The position numbers were made by a program, and so were the translations under genes. Shown here one piece after another: positions 9,679 to 17,368 of a stretch of 36,111 bases of DNA. Origin of the DNA: Candidatus Omnitrophota bacterium (GTDB lineage: Bacteria > Omnitrophota > Gorgyraeia > Aquiviventales > JACQRC01); assembly GCA_016206665.1 (NCBI GenBank), contig JACQRC010000078.1:1-36111 (forward strand), written 5' to 3'. The notes beneath the pieces are model-generated. The model saw only the letters and a program-made list of their open reading frames with translations. It did not search any database and was not told the origin of the DNA. Position 1 is the first letter of the stretch; every line of letters begins with the position of its first letter.

Positions 9679-11631
9679 TCAGATCAGACGCGCGAGCGCC
9701 GTCGTAAGGCGCTCCGTGTCATCGAGCCGGTGCGCCGGCTGGCGCGTGCGCCACAGCCGCTCGAGGGTGGGCGCCACCTCATCGACGCTCACGAGATGGA
9801 TGTACTCCTCCCGCGCCAGATGCTGCAAAAATCGGCGGTGGCGCGCGGAGCGCAGCGACGGCGCCAGGACGACGACGGGACGGCCCGAGGCGGCCGCTTC
9901 GGACACCATCGAGATGCTCTCCCCTGACACGACCAATAGGTGTGATGCGCCGATGATGCCCTCGACGGCGCCGTTCACATAGTCCCGGTTCGGCAACACG
10001 AGCACCGGGCAGCGGGCATCGCGGCCGAGCCGCGCTTCGATGAGGCGATCGATCGCCGCCGGGGTGCGGCGGGAGGTCGTGACGAGCAGCGACCCGTCGC
10101 AGGTCTCGGCGACCGAGGCCAACCCGGCGAGCAACCGCTCCACGGTGGATGCCTCGAGGACCGCCTTCGGCGTCGGACCGCCGAGCAGGACGCCGATGCG
10201 CAGATGGCCCTCGGCCAGCCACGCCGCCGTGGACGCATGCGGCTGGACGTGGCCGCGCAGGGCCGCCAGACCTTCCTGCAATGCCGTTTCGTCGAACCGG
10301 CTCAAGGCCCCTGCGGTGATCACGATATTCGGCCGCGCCGGCGGCTGGTCATGCGCGGGAATCAGGGCGAGGTGCCAGCGCGACAGCGGCAGCAGCGATG
10401 GCCGCATCACCACGATCGATTTCGCCAGCACCGTCGGCGCAAACAGGGCGTTGGCGAGCGACGCCGCCGAGCCGGTCGAGATCACGACATCGGCATACGC
10501 CCGCGAGAGTGACGCGTAGCTCTCCCGGTCCAGCGCCCAGCGCAGCACCCGCACGCCCGCGGCGCCGAGCGGCCACCAGGCCGCGACCGTCGCCAGCCAT
10601 TTCCGCCAGGGATGCCGCCACGCGATGGCGATCGTCTGCGTGCGCACCTGCTTCCCGCGCGATGCGGCCAGCCCGGTGTACTGCCGGGCCACATGCTCCG
10701 ATTGCCGACGGTGGCCGACCTTCCCATCGTCGAGCATGAGCACCGCGTGCGCCGGCGTCGACTTCCACCGCTTGTGCATCCACAGCCACTGGTCCGGATG
10801 CTCCGCGACGTGGCGTTCCAAGTGGGCCGCAAATTGCCCCAGGCCCGCGCGGATGCGCGCCGTCTCGTCCCCGTCGGCCGGGTACTCGATGGGCGGCTCG
10901 AGGTCGATGATGTGGTGCGCGCCGCGCGTGCGGTGAATGAAGGTCGGCAAAATCACCGCACCGGTCTCGAGGGCGATCTGCACCGCGCCCTTCGCCACCG
11001 AGGCGGGCCGGCCCAAGAGCGGCAGATACTCGCCGTGCTCCTTCGCATCCTGGTCGGCGACGATGCCGACGATCTGTCCCGCCCGCAGGGTCTTGATGAG
11101 ATCGCGCATCGCCATGCCCTTCGCCACGATGCGGCAGCCCTTGGCCTCGCGGTACCGGTTGAGCAGGCGGTAGAGGCGTGGAAACTGCTGAATGCGCGCC
11201 AGCGCGGTCACGGGATAGCCCACGAGAGCGCCCACAATCGAGGAAAGTTCCCAGTTGCCGAAATGGCCGGTCAGGAAAATCAATCCGTGGCCGCCCTGCA
11301 GGGCCGAGGCGATCCGGTCAACATGGTTGATCGTCACATAGGCCTTGACGTAGGCGCGATCCATCACGGGCAGGCGCAGCATCTCGACGGCGCCCTCCCC
11401 TAAATGCTGAAAGGCGCGCTGGATGATCCGCCATCGCTCCGACGGTGTGTACCGATCGCCGAACGCGGCGGTCAGGTTGGCGTAGCCGATGCGCGCGCGC
11501 TTGCGGGCGAGCAGCCGCGCCAGATCGCCACCGCGCCGGCCCAACCACAGCGCCGCGTCCCACGGCAGCCACCGCACGCCGGCGCTCGCCGCGCTAACGG
11601 CTCCACACAGCGCAACATCGATCCACCACAC
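9679..11631 (-). CDS. Lipid A acyltransferase (LpxL/HtrB) fused to ELM1-like glycosyltransferase domain
   Basis: A 650-residue fusion. The first 290 or so residues are an LpxL-type late acyltransferase. They include an N-terminal hydrophobic stretch, RIGYANLTAAFG, and the catalytic HX4E in TGHFGNWE (H123-E128). VADQDAKEHGEYLPLLGRPASVAKGAVQIA and LEPPIEYPADGDETARIRAGLGQFAAHLERHVAEHPDQWLWMHKRWK complete the family pattern. From about residue 298, MLDDGKVGHRRQSEHVAR begins an ELM1-like domain (DUF1022), later LLGGPTPKA and LLVVSGESISMVSEAAASGRPVVVL. Such domains are annotated as putative GT-B glycosyltransferases. GTG 11631 is chosen because AGGAGG lies nine bases upstream. A TTG at 11655 is in frame but sits before that site. 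The gene overlaps waaA-lpxK by 38 nt. Confidence 0.88.
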   Translation of the reverse strand: MWWIDVALCGAVSAASAGVRWLPWDAALWLGRRGGDLARLLARKRARIGYANLTAAFGDRYTPSERWRIIQRAFQHLGEGAVEMLRLPVMDRAYVKAYVTINHVDRIASALQGGHGLIFLTGHFGNWELSSIVGALVGYPVTALARIQQFPRLYRLLNRYREAKGCRIVAKGMAMRDLIKTLRAGQIVGIVADQDAKEHGEYLPLLGRPASVAKGAVQIALETGAVILPTFIHRTRGAHHIIDLEPPIEYPADGDETARIRAGLGQFAAHLERHVAEHPDQWLWMHKRWKSTPAHAVLMLDDGKVGHRRQSEHVARQYTGLAASRGKQVRTQTIAIAWRHPWRKWLATVAAWWPLGAAGVRVLRWALDRESYASLSRAYADVVISTGSAASLANALFAPTVLAKSIVVMRPSLLPLSRWHLALIPAHDQPPARPNIVITAGALSRFDETALQEGLAALRGHVQPHASTAAWLAEGHLRIGVLLGGPTPKAVLEASTVERLLAGLASVAETCDGSLLVTTSRRTPAAIDRLIEARLGRDARCPVLVLPNRDYVNGAVEGIIGASHLLVVSGESISMVSEAAASGRPVVVLAPSLRSARHRRFLQHLAREEYIHLVSVDEVAPTLERLWRTRQPAHRLDDTERLTTALARLI

Positions 11632-14047
11632 GCTGTTCGTCCTCCTTCGTGACAAACTGCAACTCGACCTGCAAGATGAACCAGGCCAGACGCCGGCCCG
11701 CTTCCTTCACCGGCGAAGCCAACCGCACCCAATCCTTCGCCGTCGTCACGATCTGGGCCACGTCGTACCGCGCCGCCTGCCGCAACAGCCAGGCCACATC
11801 GTCGCGGCCAAACCGGAAATGGTCGGGATACCGCCAGCTCACCGCCACCGCCGTCTTCAGACCCTGCAGCGTCGCCTCGAAGGCGGCCGGGTCGCCCACC
11901 GCGCTCACCGCCCCCACGCGCCGGCCATGGAGATGGGAGACCGGCTGCACGCGCTGCGTGGCCGGGTCCAGCAGCCCCACGGCGCGATGCACCGCCTCGG
12001 CCACGATCGCCTGCGGAAAAAAGCGCTGCAGCGTCTCACGAATGGGCCGCGCATCAGCCACGCGATCGGTCTTGGTCAGCACGATGATGTGCGCCCGGCG
12101 CAACGCCGAAGGCTGCTCGCGCAGAATTCCGCGTGGCAGCAGACGCTGGTTCCCAAAGAGCCGGGTCGCATCGACGAGCACGATGTCCAGATCGCGTCGC
12201 AGCCGCCAGTGCTGGAAGCCGTCGTCGAGAATGAGGCAGTCGGCGCCGAGCCGCTCGATCGCCCAGTGCGCCGACCGGCTGCGCCGCGGATCGACGAGGA
12301 CCGGCACATCCTGCAGGGCCCGCGCCAGCAACAGCGGCTCATCCGCGAGGCCGTTGCGCATGGCAAGATGCCGGCCCTCCAGCGTCGTGATCTGATCGCC
12401 GCGATAGAGCAGCGGATACGCCCCGTCGCCCTGCGTGCCCCCGTAGCCACGGCTGAGGATGGCGACCGACCGGCCGGCCTCCCGGCAGCGACGCGCGAGC
12501 ACGGCCACCAGCGACGTCTTGCCGGTCCCACCGACGGTCAGGTTACCGACGCTGATGACCGGTGCGTCCACACGGGCCGACGAGAGCCAACCGCGCCGGT
12601 AGGCGACGGTCACCCCCTGCGTTGCCCACCGATACCCCCACGACGCGACACGCAAGGGCACTCGCATCAACCGCGCCGCCAGACCCGTGGCTTCATCCTG
12701 CATGAGCCGCACCGCATACCGGCGCAGATGCGCCTCGGGCGGGAGCGGCACTTCCGGCAGCATCGGCAGCGACGGCTCCCGCAGCACCTCGACGATTGCC
12801 GCGAGCGTGCGATCGGTAGCGCCCCGCTGCCTGGCCACCACCTCCGCGGCGCGGCGGCCCATGGCCGCCGATGCCTCCGGCGCCTGCAGCAGCTGCCCGA
12901 GCCGCTCGGCGAGCGGCCGCTCATCCGGCACCTGGATGATGGCCTGGGCGTCGAGCAGCTCCTGCGTGATGGCCCGGAAATTCTCCATGTGCGGTCCGAC
13001 GACGACCGGCTTGGCGAGCGCTGCCGGCTCGATCGGATTCTGCCCGCCCTTGCGGACAAAACTGCCGCCCATCACGACCACGTCGGCGACGGCGTAGAGG
13101 TTGGCCAGCTCCCCCATCACATCGAGCAGCATGACCGCAGAGGAGAGCGGCGCATAATGCGTGTACCGGACGACGGACAACCGCTGCTCGCGCAGCGCGC
13201 GCTCCGCGTCGTCGCACCGCTCGATGTGGCGCGGCGCCACCAACAGCCGCAGGTGCGGGACGGCCTCCCGCACCCGGCGGTAGGCCTCGGCGATGAGCGT
13301 CTCCTCACCCGGGTGCGTGCTGCCGGCGATGAGGAGCCGCTCCGACGGCGTCAAGCCCAGTTTGCTGCGCAGCGCCTCGATGGCCTGCGCGCTCATCGTC
13401 GTCGCAGCCACGTCGTACTTCAGATTGCCCGGCACCCGCACCCGGTCGGCCGGCACGCCCAGCGCCGCAAACCGCTCGGCGTCGCGCGCCGATTGCGCGC
13501 AACAGCGCGCGATGCCGCGCAGCCGCGGCGCAAAGGCGCGCCGCAGCCGCTGGTACATCGGCCATCCGCGGTCCGACAGGCGGCCGTTCACAATCACGAC
13601 GGGAATCTGCTGCTCCTCGGCGCAGCGCAGCAGATTCGGCCACAGCTCGGTTTCCGTTAGGATGAGCAGCGACGGCTGAATCCGGGCGAAGGCGCGCTGG
13701 ACGATCCACGACAGATCCAGCGGACAGTAGATCAGCACATCGTCCTGCGTGATGATGCGCTCGGTCAGCGCGTAGCCGGTCGGGGTGATCGTCGAGAAGA
13801 CGATGCGCCACGTCGGATACTGGGCCTTCAGCCGCTGGTAGAGTGCGCGCACCGCGGAGACCTCGCCGAGGCTCACCGCGTGCAACCAGAGCGTCGGCCG
13901 CATCTCCGCTAGACGCGACGCCACCGCCTCCGGGTACCATCCCAGCCGCATGAGCAACTGTCGGTTGAGCCGCCGCTGCAGGGCATACCGTGGCAGCGTG
14001 ATGAGCGCCAGCGCCATCATCAAGAGGTCATACAACAGCCACATCAT
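11594..14047 (-). CDS. WaaA-LpxK fusion: Kdo transferase and lipid A 4'-kinase
   Basis: A single 817-residue frame encodes two sequential lipid A enzymes. Residues 1 to about 425 are WaaA/KdtA (GT30), which transfers Kdo from CMP-Kdo. It has an N-terminal membrane helix, WLHAVSLGE (catalytic E62), STITPTGY, LILTETELWPNLL (128-140), GNLKYD (207-212) and AGSTHPGEE (241-249), then the FVRKGGQNPIEPAALAKPVVVGPHMENF donor region. From about 455 LpxK (tetraacyldisaccharide 4'-kinase) follows: SVGNLTVGGTGKTS (Walker A, about 498-511), AILSRGYGG, then LDDGFQHWRLRRDLDIVLVDATRLFG and TTAKDWVRL. The order reverses the classical Raetz path, in which LpxK acts before WaaA. ATG 14047 overlaps the xerC stop (TGATG). 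Confidence 0.93.
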   Translation of the reverse strand: MMWLLYDLLMMALALITLPRYALQRRLNRQLLMRLGWYPEAVASRLAEMRPTLWLHAVSLGEVSAVRALYQRLKAQYPTWRIVFSTITPTGYALTERIITQDDVLIYCPLDLSWIVQRAFARIQPSLLILTETELWPNLLRCAEEQQIPVVIVNGRLSDRGWPMYQRLRRAFAPRLRGIARCCAQSARDAERFAALGVPADRVRVPGNLKYDVAATTMSAQAIEALRSKLGLTPSERLLIAGSTHPGEETLIAEAYRRVREAVPHLRLLVAPRHIERCDDAERALREQRLSVVRYTHYAPLSSAVMLLDVMGELANLYAVADVVVMGGSFVRKGGQNPIEPAALAKPVVVGPHMENFRAITQELLDAQAIIQVPDERPLAERLGQLLQAPEASAAMGRRAAEVVARQRGATDRTLAAIVEVLREPSLPMLPEVPLPPEAHLRRYAVRLMQDEATGLAARLMRVPLRVASWGYRWATQGVTVAYRRGWLSSARVDAPVISVGNLTVGGTGKTSLVAVLARRCREAGRSVAILSRGYGGTQGDGAYPLLYRGDQITTLEGRHLAMRNGLADEPLLLARALQDVPVLVDPRRSRSAHWAIERLGADCLILDDGFQHWRLRRDLDIVLVDATRLFGNQRLLPRGILREQPSALRRAHIIVLTKTDRVADARPIRETLQRFFPQAIVAEAVHRAVGLLDPATQRVQPVSHLHGRRVGAVSAVGDPAAFEATLQGLKTAVAVSWRYPDHFRFGRDDVAWLLRQAARYDVAQIVTTAKDWVRLASPVKEAGRRLAWFILQVELQFVTKEDEQRVVDRCCAVWSR
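11641..11646 (-). promoter_or_regulatory. Ribosome binding site deciding the lpxL-ELM1 start
   Basis: AGGAGG on the minus strand, nine bases before the GTG at 11631. It is one of few strong Shine-Dalgarno sites in this gene string. It lies inside the end of the waaA-lpxK coding region. Confidence 0.8.
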
Positions 14048-14919
14048 CAGGCTCTCGGGTGGGCTTTGTCATAAATGGCTTTCAGCCGCTGCGTCGTCAC
14101 ATGCGTGTAAATTTGTGTCGTGGACAGATTCTTGTGGCCCAACAATTCCTGCACGCTGCGCAGATCGGCGCCGTGGTCCAACAGATGGGTCGCAAAGGTG
14201 TGGCGCAGGGTGTGCGGCGAGACGTGCATCTGCAATCCCACCTGATGGATGTACTTGTTGACGATCCGCTCCACGGCGCGCGGCGACAGCCGGGTGCCGC
14301 GGGGATTCAGGAGCAGCCACTGCGGCTCTTTGATCTTCTGGTCGGCGCGCAGCTGCAGGTAGCGGTGCAGCATCCTGATGGCCCGCTCGCCCACCGGAGC
14401 CAGCCGCTCCTTCCTGCCCTTGCCGTGCACCTTGATAGTGCCGCTGATCAAATCGACATCCTCGAGGCGCAGGCCGGTCAGCTCGCTCACGCGAATGCCG
14501 CTCGAGTAGAGCGTTTCGAGGATCGCGCGGTCCCGGGCGCCGGCCAGGGTCGTCGGCTGCGGCGCTTCGACGAGCCGGGTGACCTCCTCCTCCCCCAGAA
14601 AGCGCGGTAACCGCTTGTCTAATTTGGGGGTCGCCAGCAGCACCGCCGGGTTGGCCTTGAGCACGCCCTCGCGCAGGAGAAACCGGAAGAAGCTGCGCAG
14701 CGTCGCCAGCTTGCGGGCCACGCTGCGCTTCGCCAGGTTCTTCCCGCGCAGCTCGGCCAGAAACCTGCGCAGGGTCAGATAATCGATGGCATCGAGCGGA
14801 GTGTCCTTGAGGAAATCCCGAAAGCCCCTGAGGTCAATCCGGTAGTTGCGCAGCGTATAGATGGAGGCGTTCTTCTCGAGGTCGAGATACCGGAGAAACC
14901 GCTCGATGTAGCGATCCAC
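14047..14919 (-). CDS. Tyrosine recombinase XerC/XerD-like
   Basis: A site-specific recombinase of 290 residues, matching the usual Xer length, probably resolving chromosome dimers at dif. The N-terminal SAM-like DNA-binding domain is VDRYIERFLRYLDLEKNASIYTLRNYRIDLRGF. The catalytic domain shows R in SGIRVSELTGL, K in VHGKGRKERL, HxxR in SPHTLRHTFATHLL, H in LLGHKNLSTT and the nucleophile in QIYTHV, so all active-site residues are present. GTG 14919 is taken as start because the family N-terminus begins there, ten bases after the topA stop. The frame is open upstream only as an antisense-type shadow inside topA. Whether it is XerC or XerD cannot be told from one gene. Location beside topA and dprA suits a housekeeping role rather than a mobile element. 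Confidence 0.92.
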   Translation of the reverse strand: MDRYIERFLRYLDLEKNASIYTLRNYRIDLRGFRDFLKDTPLDAIDYLTLRRFLAELRGKNLAKRSVARKLATLRSFFRFLLREGVLKANPAVLLATPKLDKRLPRFLGEEEVTRLVEAPQPTTLAGARDRAILETLYSSGIRVSELTGLRLEDVDLISGTIKVHGKGRKERLAPVGERAIRMLHRYLQLRADQKIKEPQWLLLNPRGTRLSPRAVERIVNKYIHQVGLQMHVSPHTLRHTFATHLLDHGADLRSVQELLGHKNLSTTQIYTHVTTQRLKAIYDKAHPRA

Positions 14920-14929
14920 GCTGGCCTGC

Positions 14930-17038
14930 TTACTCGACGACCGGTTCGCCGTCCTCGCCGGACTCTGCGGCGGAGCCGGCGGCCGCGTTCGCCTCAGTCG
15001 GCAATGTGCGCGCCGTGAACTTGCAGTTAGGATAGTTGCCGCAGCCGTAGAAGACGCGCCCGCCGCGGCCGCGCCGCTCGACGATATCGCCGCCGTCCTG
15101 CGGGCACTTGACCCCCGTCGGGACGGGCTTGGCATTCTTGCACTCTGGAAAGCCGGAACAACTCATGAACTGGCCGTACCGTCCCCAGCGAATCACCATC
15201 GGTTTGCCGCACTTCTCGCAGACTTCCTTTGTCGGCATCGTCACCCGCTTGACGCTCTTCATCTCTTCCTGGGCGGTGGAGAGCGTCTGGCTGAACGGTT
15301 CGTAGAACTCGCGGATGACCGTCGCCCACGCCATCTTGCCCTCTTCAATCTCATCGAGCTCCTCTTCCATGAGCGCGGTGAATTGCACGTCGAGAATCTT
15401 GGGAAAATGCTTCTCGAGCAGGCCGGTCACGATCCGGCCCAGCGGAGTCGGCACGAGGGAGCCGCCCTGCCGGTTCACATAGCTCCGGTCAACGATCGTC
15501 TGAATGGTCGGCGCATAGGTGCTGGGCCGGCCGATGCCGTCTTCTTCGAGCGCCTTGACCAAAGAGGCGTCCGAGTACCGCCGCGGCGGTTTGGTGAAGT
15601 GCTGCTCAGGAATGAGATCCAACAGCGTCAGAGGCTCGCCCGCTGTCAAGGGAGGCAGGAGATCGAGCCGCTGCTCCGATTCGTCCTCGCCGCTCTCTAA
15701 GTAGGCGGCCGCGAAGCCGGGGAAGACCACGCGCCGTCCCGCCGCTCTCAGCACACACTGGCCCGCCTTGATGCTCGCCGTCGTCACCTCATCTACCGCC
15801 GGCGGCATCTGGCTCGCCACGAAGCGGGACCAGATCAACCGGTACAGCGCAAACTGCTCCTCGGTCAAGAATTCCTTCAGACTCTCCGGGTCCCGCGTCA
15901 CTAACGTGGGGCGGACCGCCTCGTGCGCCTCCTGGGCCGTCTTCTTCGACCGGTACCGGTTCGGCGCCTCCGGCACATACGCCTTCCCGAACCGTTTCTG
16001 GATGTACTGCCGCACGCCGGATGTGGCCTCGTCGGCAATCCGCACCGAGTCGGTGCGCATGTAGGTGATGAGCCCGGTGGCGCCCGCTTCGCCCACCTCC
16101 AGGCCTTCATAGAGTTGCTGGGCGGTGCGCATCGTGCGCGAGGCGGAGAAGCGCAGCTTGTAGAAGGCCTCCTGCTGCAGGGTGCTCGTCGTGAAGGGTG
16201 GCTTGGGGTAGCGTTTCTGCTCCTTCGTCTCGACGCTGGCGACGGAAAACGCGGCGAGTTTTAGCGCGGCGACCACCTCATCGGTCTTCGCCCCTGTCGC
16301 CAGCTCGACCTTCTTGTCGCCGATCTTCTCTAACGTCGCGAGGAACTGCTCGCGCGAGGAGCCCTGCTTCTGCAGGTGCGCCTCGATCGTCCAGTACTCC
16401 TGCGGCGTAAACGCCTCGATCTCCTTCTCCCGGTCAACGATCAGCTTGGTCGCCACCGACTGGACCCTGCCCGCCGACAACCCCCGCCCCACCTTGCGCC
16501 ACAAGAGCGGCGACAGCGAATAGCCCACGAGCCGGTCGAGGACCCTACGGGCCTGCTGGGCGTTGACCTTGTTCATATCCAGCTCGCCCGGATGCTTCAG
16601 CGCCTCGTTGATCGCGTGGGTGGTGATCTCATGAAAGGAGATACGGAAGATGCGCGGCGGCGCGGCGGTCGTCTTCGGTGTTTTGGTGGCCTTCGGTGTT
16701 TTGGTGGTTTTCTTCTGCGCTTTCCCATCCCGAAATTTGCCGCTCAACAGCATCGCGAGATGCCAGCCGATCGCCTCGCCTTCCCGGTCAGGGTCGGTCG
16801 CCAGGTAGACGGACTCCTTGCCTTCCATCTCCCTCTGCAGGGCTTTCACCGTCTCGCGCTTCGCCTTGATCACGACGTACTCCGGCTCGAAGCCCTTCGC
16901 CGGGTCCACGCCCATCTTGCTCGCGGGTAAGTCAATGATGTGGCCCATCGAGGAGGTGACCGCAAACTCCTTGCCCACGATCTTCGTGATCGTCCGCGCC
17001 TTGGCCGGGGATTCGACGATGATGAGAGACTTAGCCAT
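14930..17038 (-). CDS. topA: DNA topoisomerase I (type IA)
   Basis: Relaxes negative supercoils through a 5'-phosphotyrosine intermediate. The 702-residue protein starts MAKSLIIVESPAKARTITKIVG, the Toprim start with E9. TDPDREGE at 81-88 carries the metal-binding acids. The active tyrosine is Y326 in ITYMRTDSVRI. Two C-terminal four-cysteine zinc ribbons follow: CEKCGKPMVIRWGRYGQFMSC at about 605 and CPQDGGDIVERRGRG with its CGNYPNC partner at about 645. ATG 17038 is chosen over an in-frame upstream start that would add 36 residues translated from a junction repeat. A Lys/Thr-rich insert (KTTKTPKATKTPKTT, about 110-124) before RIFRISFHEIT is encoded by a 17-base direct repeat at 16673-16707. 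Confidence 0.97.
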   Translation of the reverse strand: MAKSLIIVESPAKARTITKIVGKEFAVTSSMGHIIDLPASKMGVDPAKGFEPEYVVIKAKRETVKALQREMEGKESVYLATDPDREGEAIGWHLAMLLSGKFRDGKAQKKTTKTPKATKTPKTTAAPPRIFRISFHEITTHAINEALKHPGELDMNKVNAQQARRVLDRLVGYSLSPLLWRKVGRGLSAGRVQSVATKLIVDREKEIEAFTPQEYWTIEAHLQKQGSSREQFLATLEKIGDKKVELATGAKTDEVVAALKLAAFSVASVETKEQKRYPKPPFTTSTLQQEAFYKLRFSASRTMRTAQQLYEGLEVGEAGATGLITYMRTDSVRIADEATSGVRQYIQKRFGKAYVPEAPNRYRSKKTAQEAHEAVRPTLVTRDPESLKEFLTEEQFALYRLIWSRFVASQMPPAVDEVTTASIKAGQCVLRAAGRRVVFPGFAAAYLESGEDESEQRLDLLPPLTAGEPLTLLDLIPEQHFTKPPRRYSDASLVKALEEDGIGRPSTYAPTIQTIVDRSYVNRQGGSLVPTPLGRIVTGLLEKHFPKILDVQFTALMEEELDEIEEGKMAWATVIREFYEPFSQTLSTAQEEMKSVKRVTMPTKEVCEKCGKPMVIRWGRYGQFMSCSGFPECKNAKPVPTGVKCPQDGGDIVERRGRGGRVFYGCGNYPNCKFTARTLPTEANAAAGSAAESGEDGEPVVE
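16673..16707. repeat. Direct repeat forming a Lys/Thr-rich insert in topA
   Basis: CTTCGGTGTTTTGGTGG occurs twice back to back, one base apart. It encodes TKTPKATKTPKTT in topoisomerase I. It lies between the Toprim core and the FRISFHEIT strand, where a short loop is normal. A similar TTTCGTGGTTTCGTGAC repeat lies in dprA at 17543-17581. Confidence 0.7.
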
Positions 17039-17330
17039 GTAACCGCCGCTCACCATAGCAATCAGCAACCAGCAATCGGCAGTCAGCATGCCGTGGCTTG
17101 TGCTGACTGCTGACTGCTGACTGCTGACTGCTTCCACCTCCAACAAGACGCACGATCTCCACCTGATCCCCGCCTTTGAGGATGACGGCCGCCAATTGAT
17201 CGCGCTTCAGAATCGTCAAGTTATGCTCCACCACGACGATGCCGGGGTTGACGTTCCGGGAGGCCAGCAGCTGCTCCATCGTCATCCCCTCCGGCACGTC
17301 GAGCTGGTCACCGTTGACCTGCACCTTCAT
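17031..17330 (-). CDS. thiS: ThiS-like sulfur carrier protein with a C-terminal extension
   Basis: The first 66 residues are a normal ThiS (ubiquitin-fold sulfur carrier for thiazole synthesis): MKVQVNGDQLDVPEGMTMEQLL, then NVNPGIVVVEHN, LKRDQLAAVILKGGDQVEIV and RLVGGG. ThiS must end in Gly-Gly so that ThiF can adenylate the terminus and attach sulfur. Here the frame does not stop at Gly66. It continues 33 residues (SSQQSAVSSQHKPRHADC and onward) through an inverted repeat and overlaps the topA start by eight bases. Either the tail is removed by a protease, or this carrier is impaired. ATG 17330 matches the family start; no clear Shine-Dalgarno is present. No other thi gene is in the window. 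Confidence 0.85.
   Translation of the reverse strand: MKVQVNGDQLDVPEGMTMEQLLASRNVNPGIVVVEHNLTILKRDQLAAVILKGGDQVEIVRLVGGGSSQQSAVSSQHKPRHADCRLLVADCYGERRLHG
17057..17132. repeat. AGCAATCAGC-type inverted repeat, copy 2 (thiS-topA junction)
   Basis: The left arm of AGCAATCAGC/AGTCAGC units (17057-17087) is complementary to the right arm of GCTGACTGCT units (about 17101-17132), around a central loop. It would fold into a long hairpin in the transcript between thiS and topA. It encodes most of the unusual ThiS tail. Same family as 5475-5546. Confidence 0.8.
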
Positions 17331-17339
17331 CAGTTTGCC

Positions 17340-17368
17340 AGTCACTAGTCACTCGTCACTAGTCACTC
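17340..17368. repeat. ACTAGTGAC-type junction repeat (dprA-thiS)
   Basis: Units of AGTCACT and CGTCACT overlap the dprA stop codon and the short gap before thiS. It is the same unit family as the SHQSLVT-encoding repeats in the giant gene. Confidence 0.65.

Noticed and set aside
11489..13660. 723-codon plus-strand open frame
   Set aside because: It is antisense to waaA-lpxK, which has full family motifs; the translation is Arg/His-rich and matches no family. It is open because of high GC.
14047..14919. Integrase marking a mobile element
   Set aside because: Length and motifs fit a housekeeping Xer protein. It is coupled to waaA and follows topA, with no att repeat, tRNA or cargo genes nearby.
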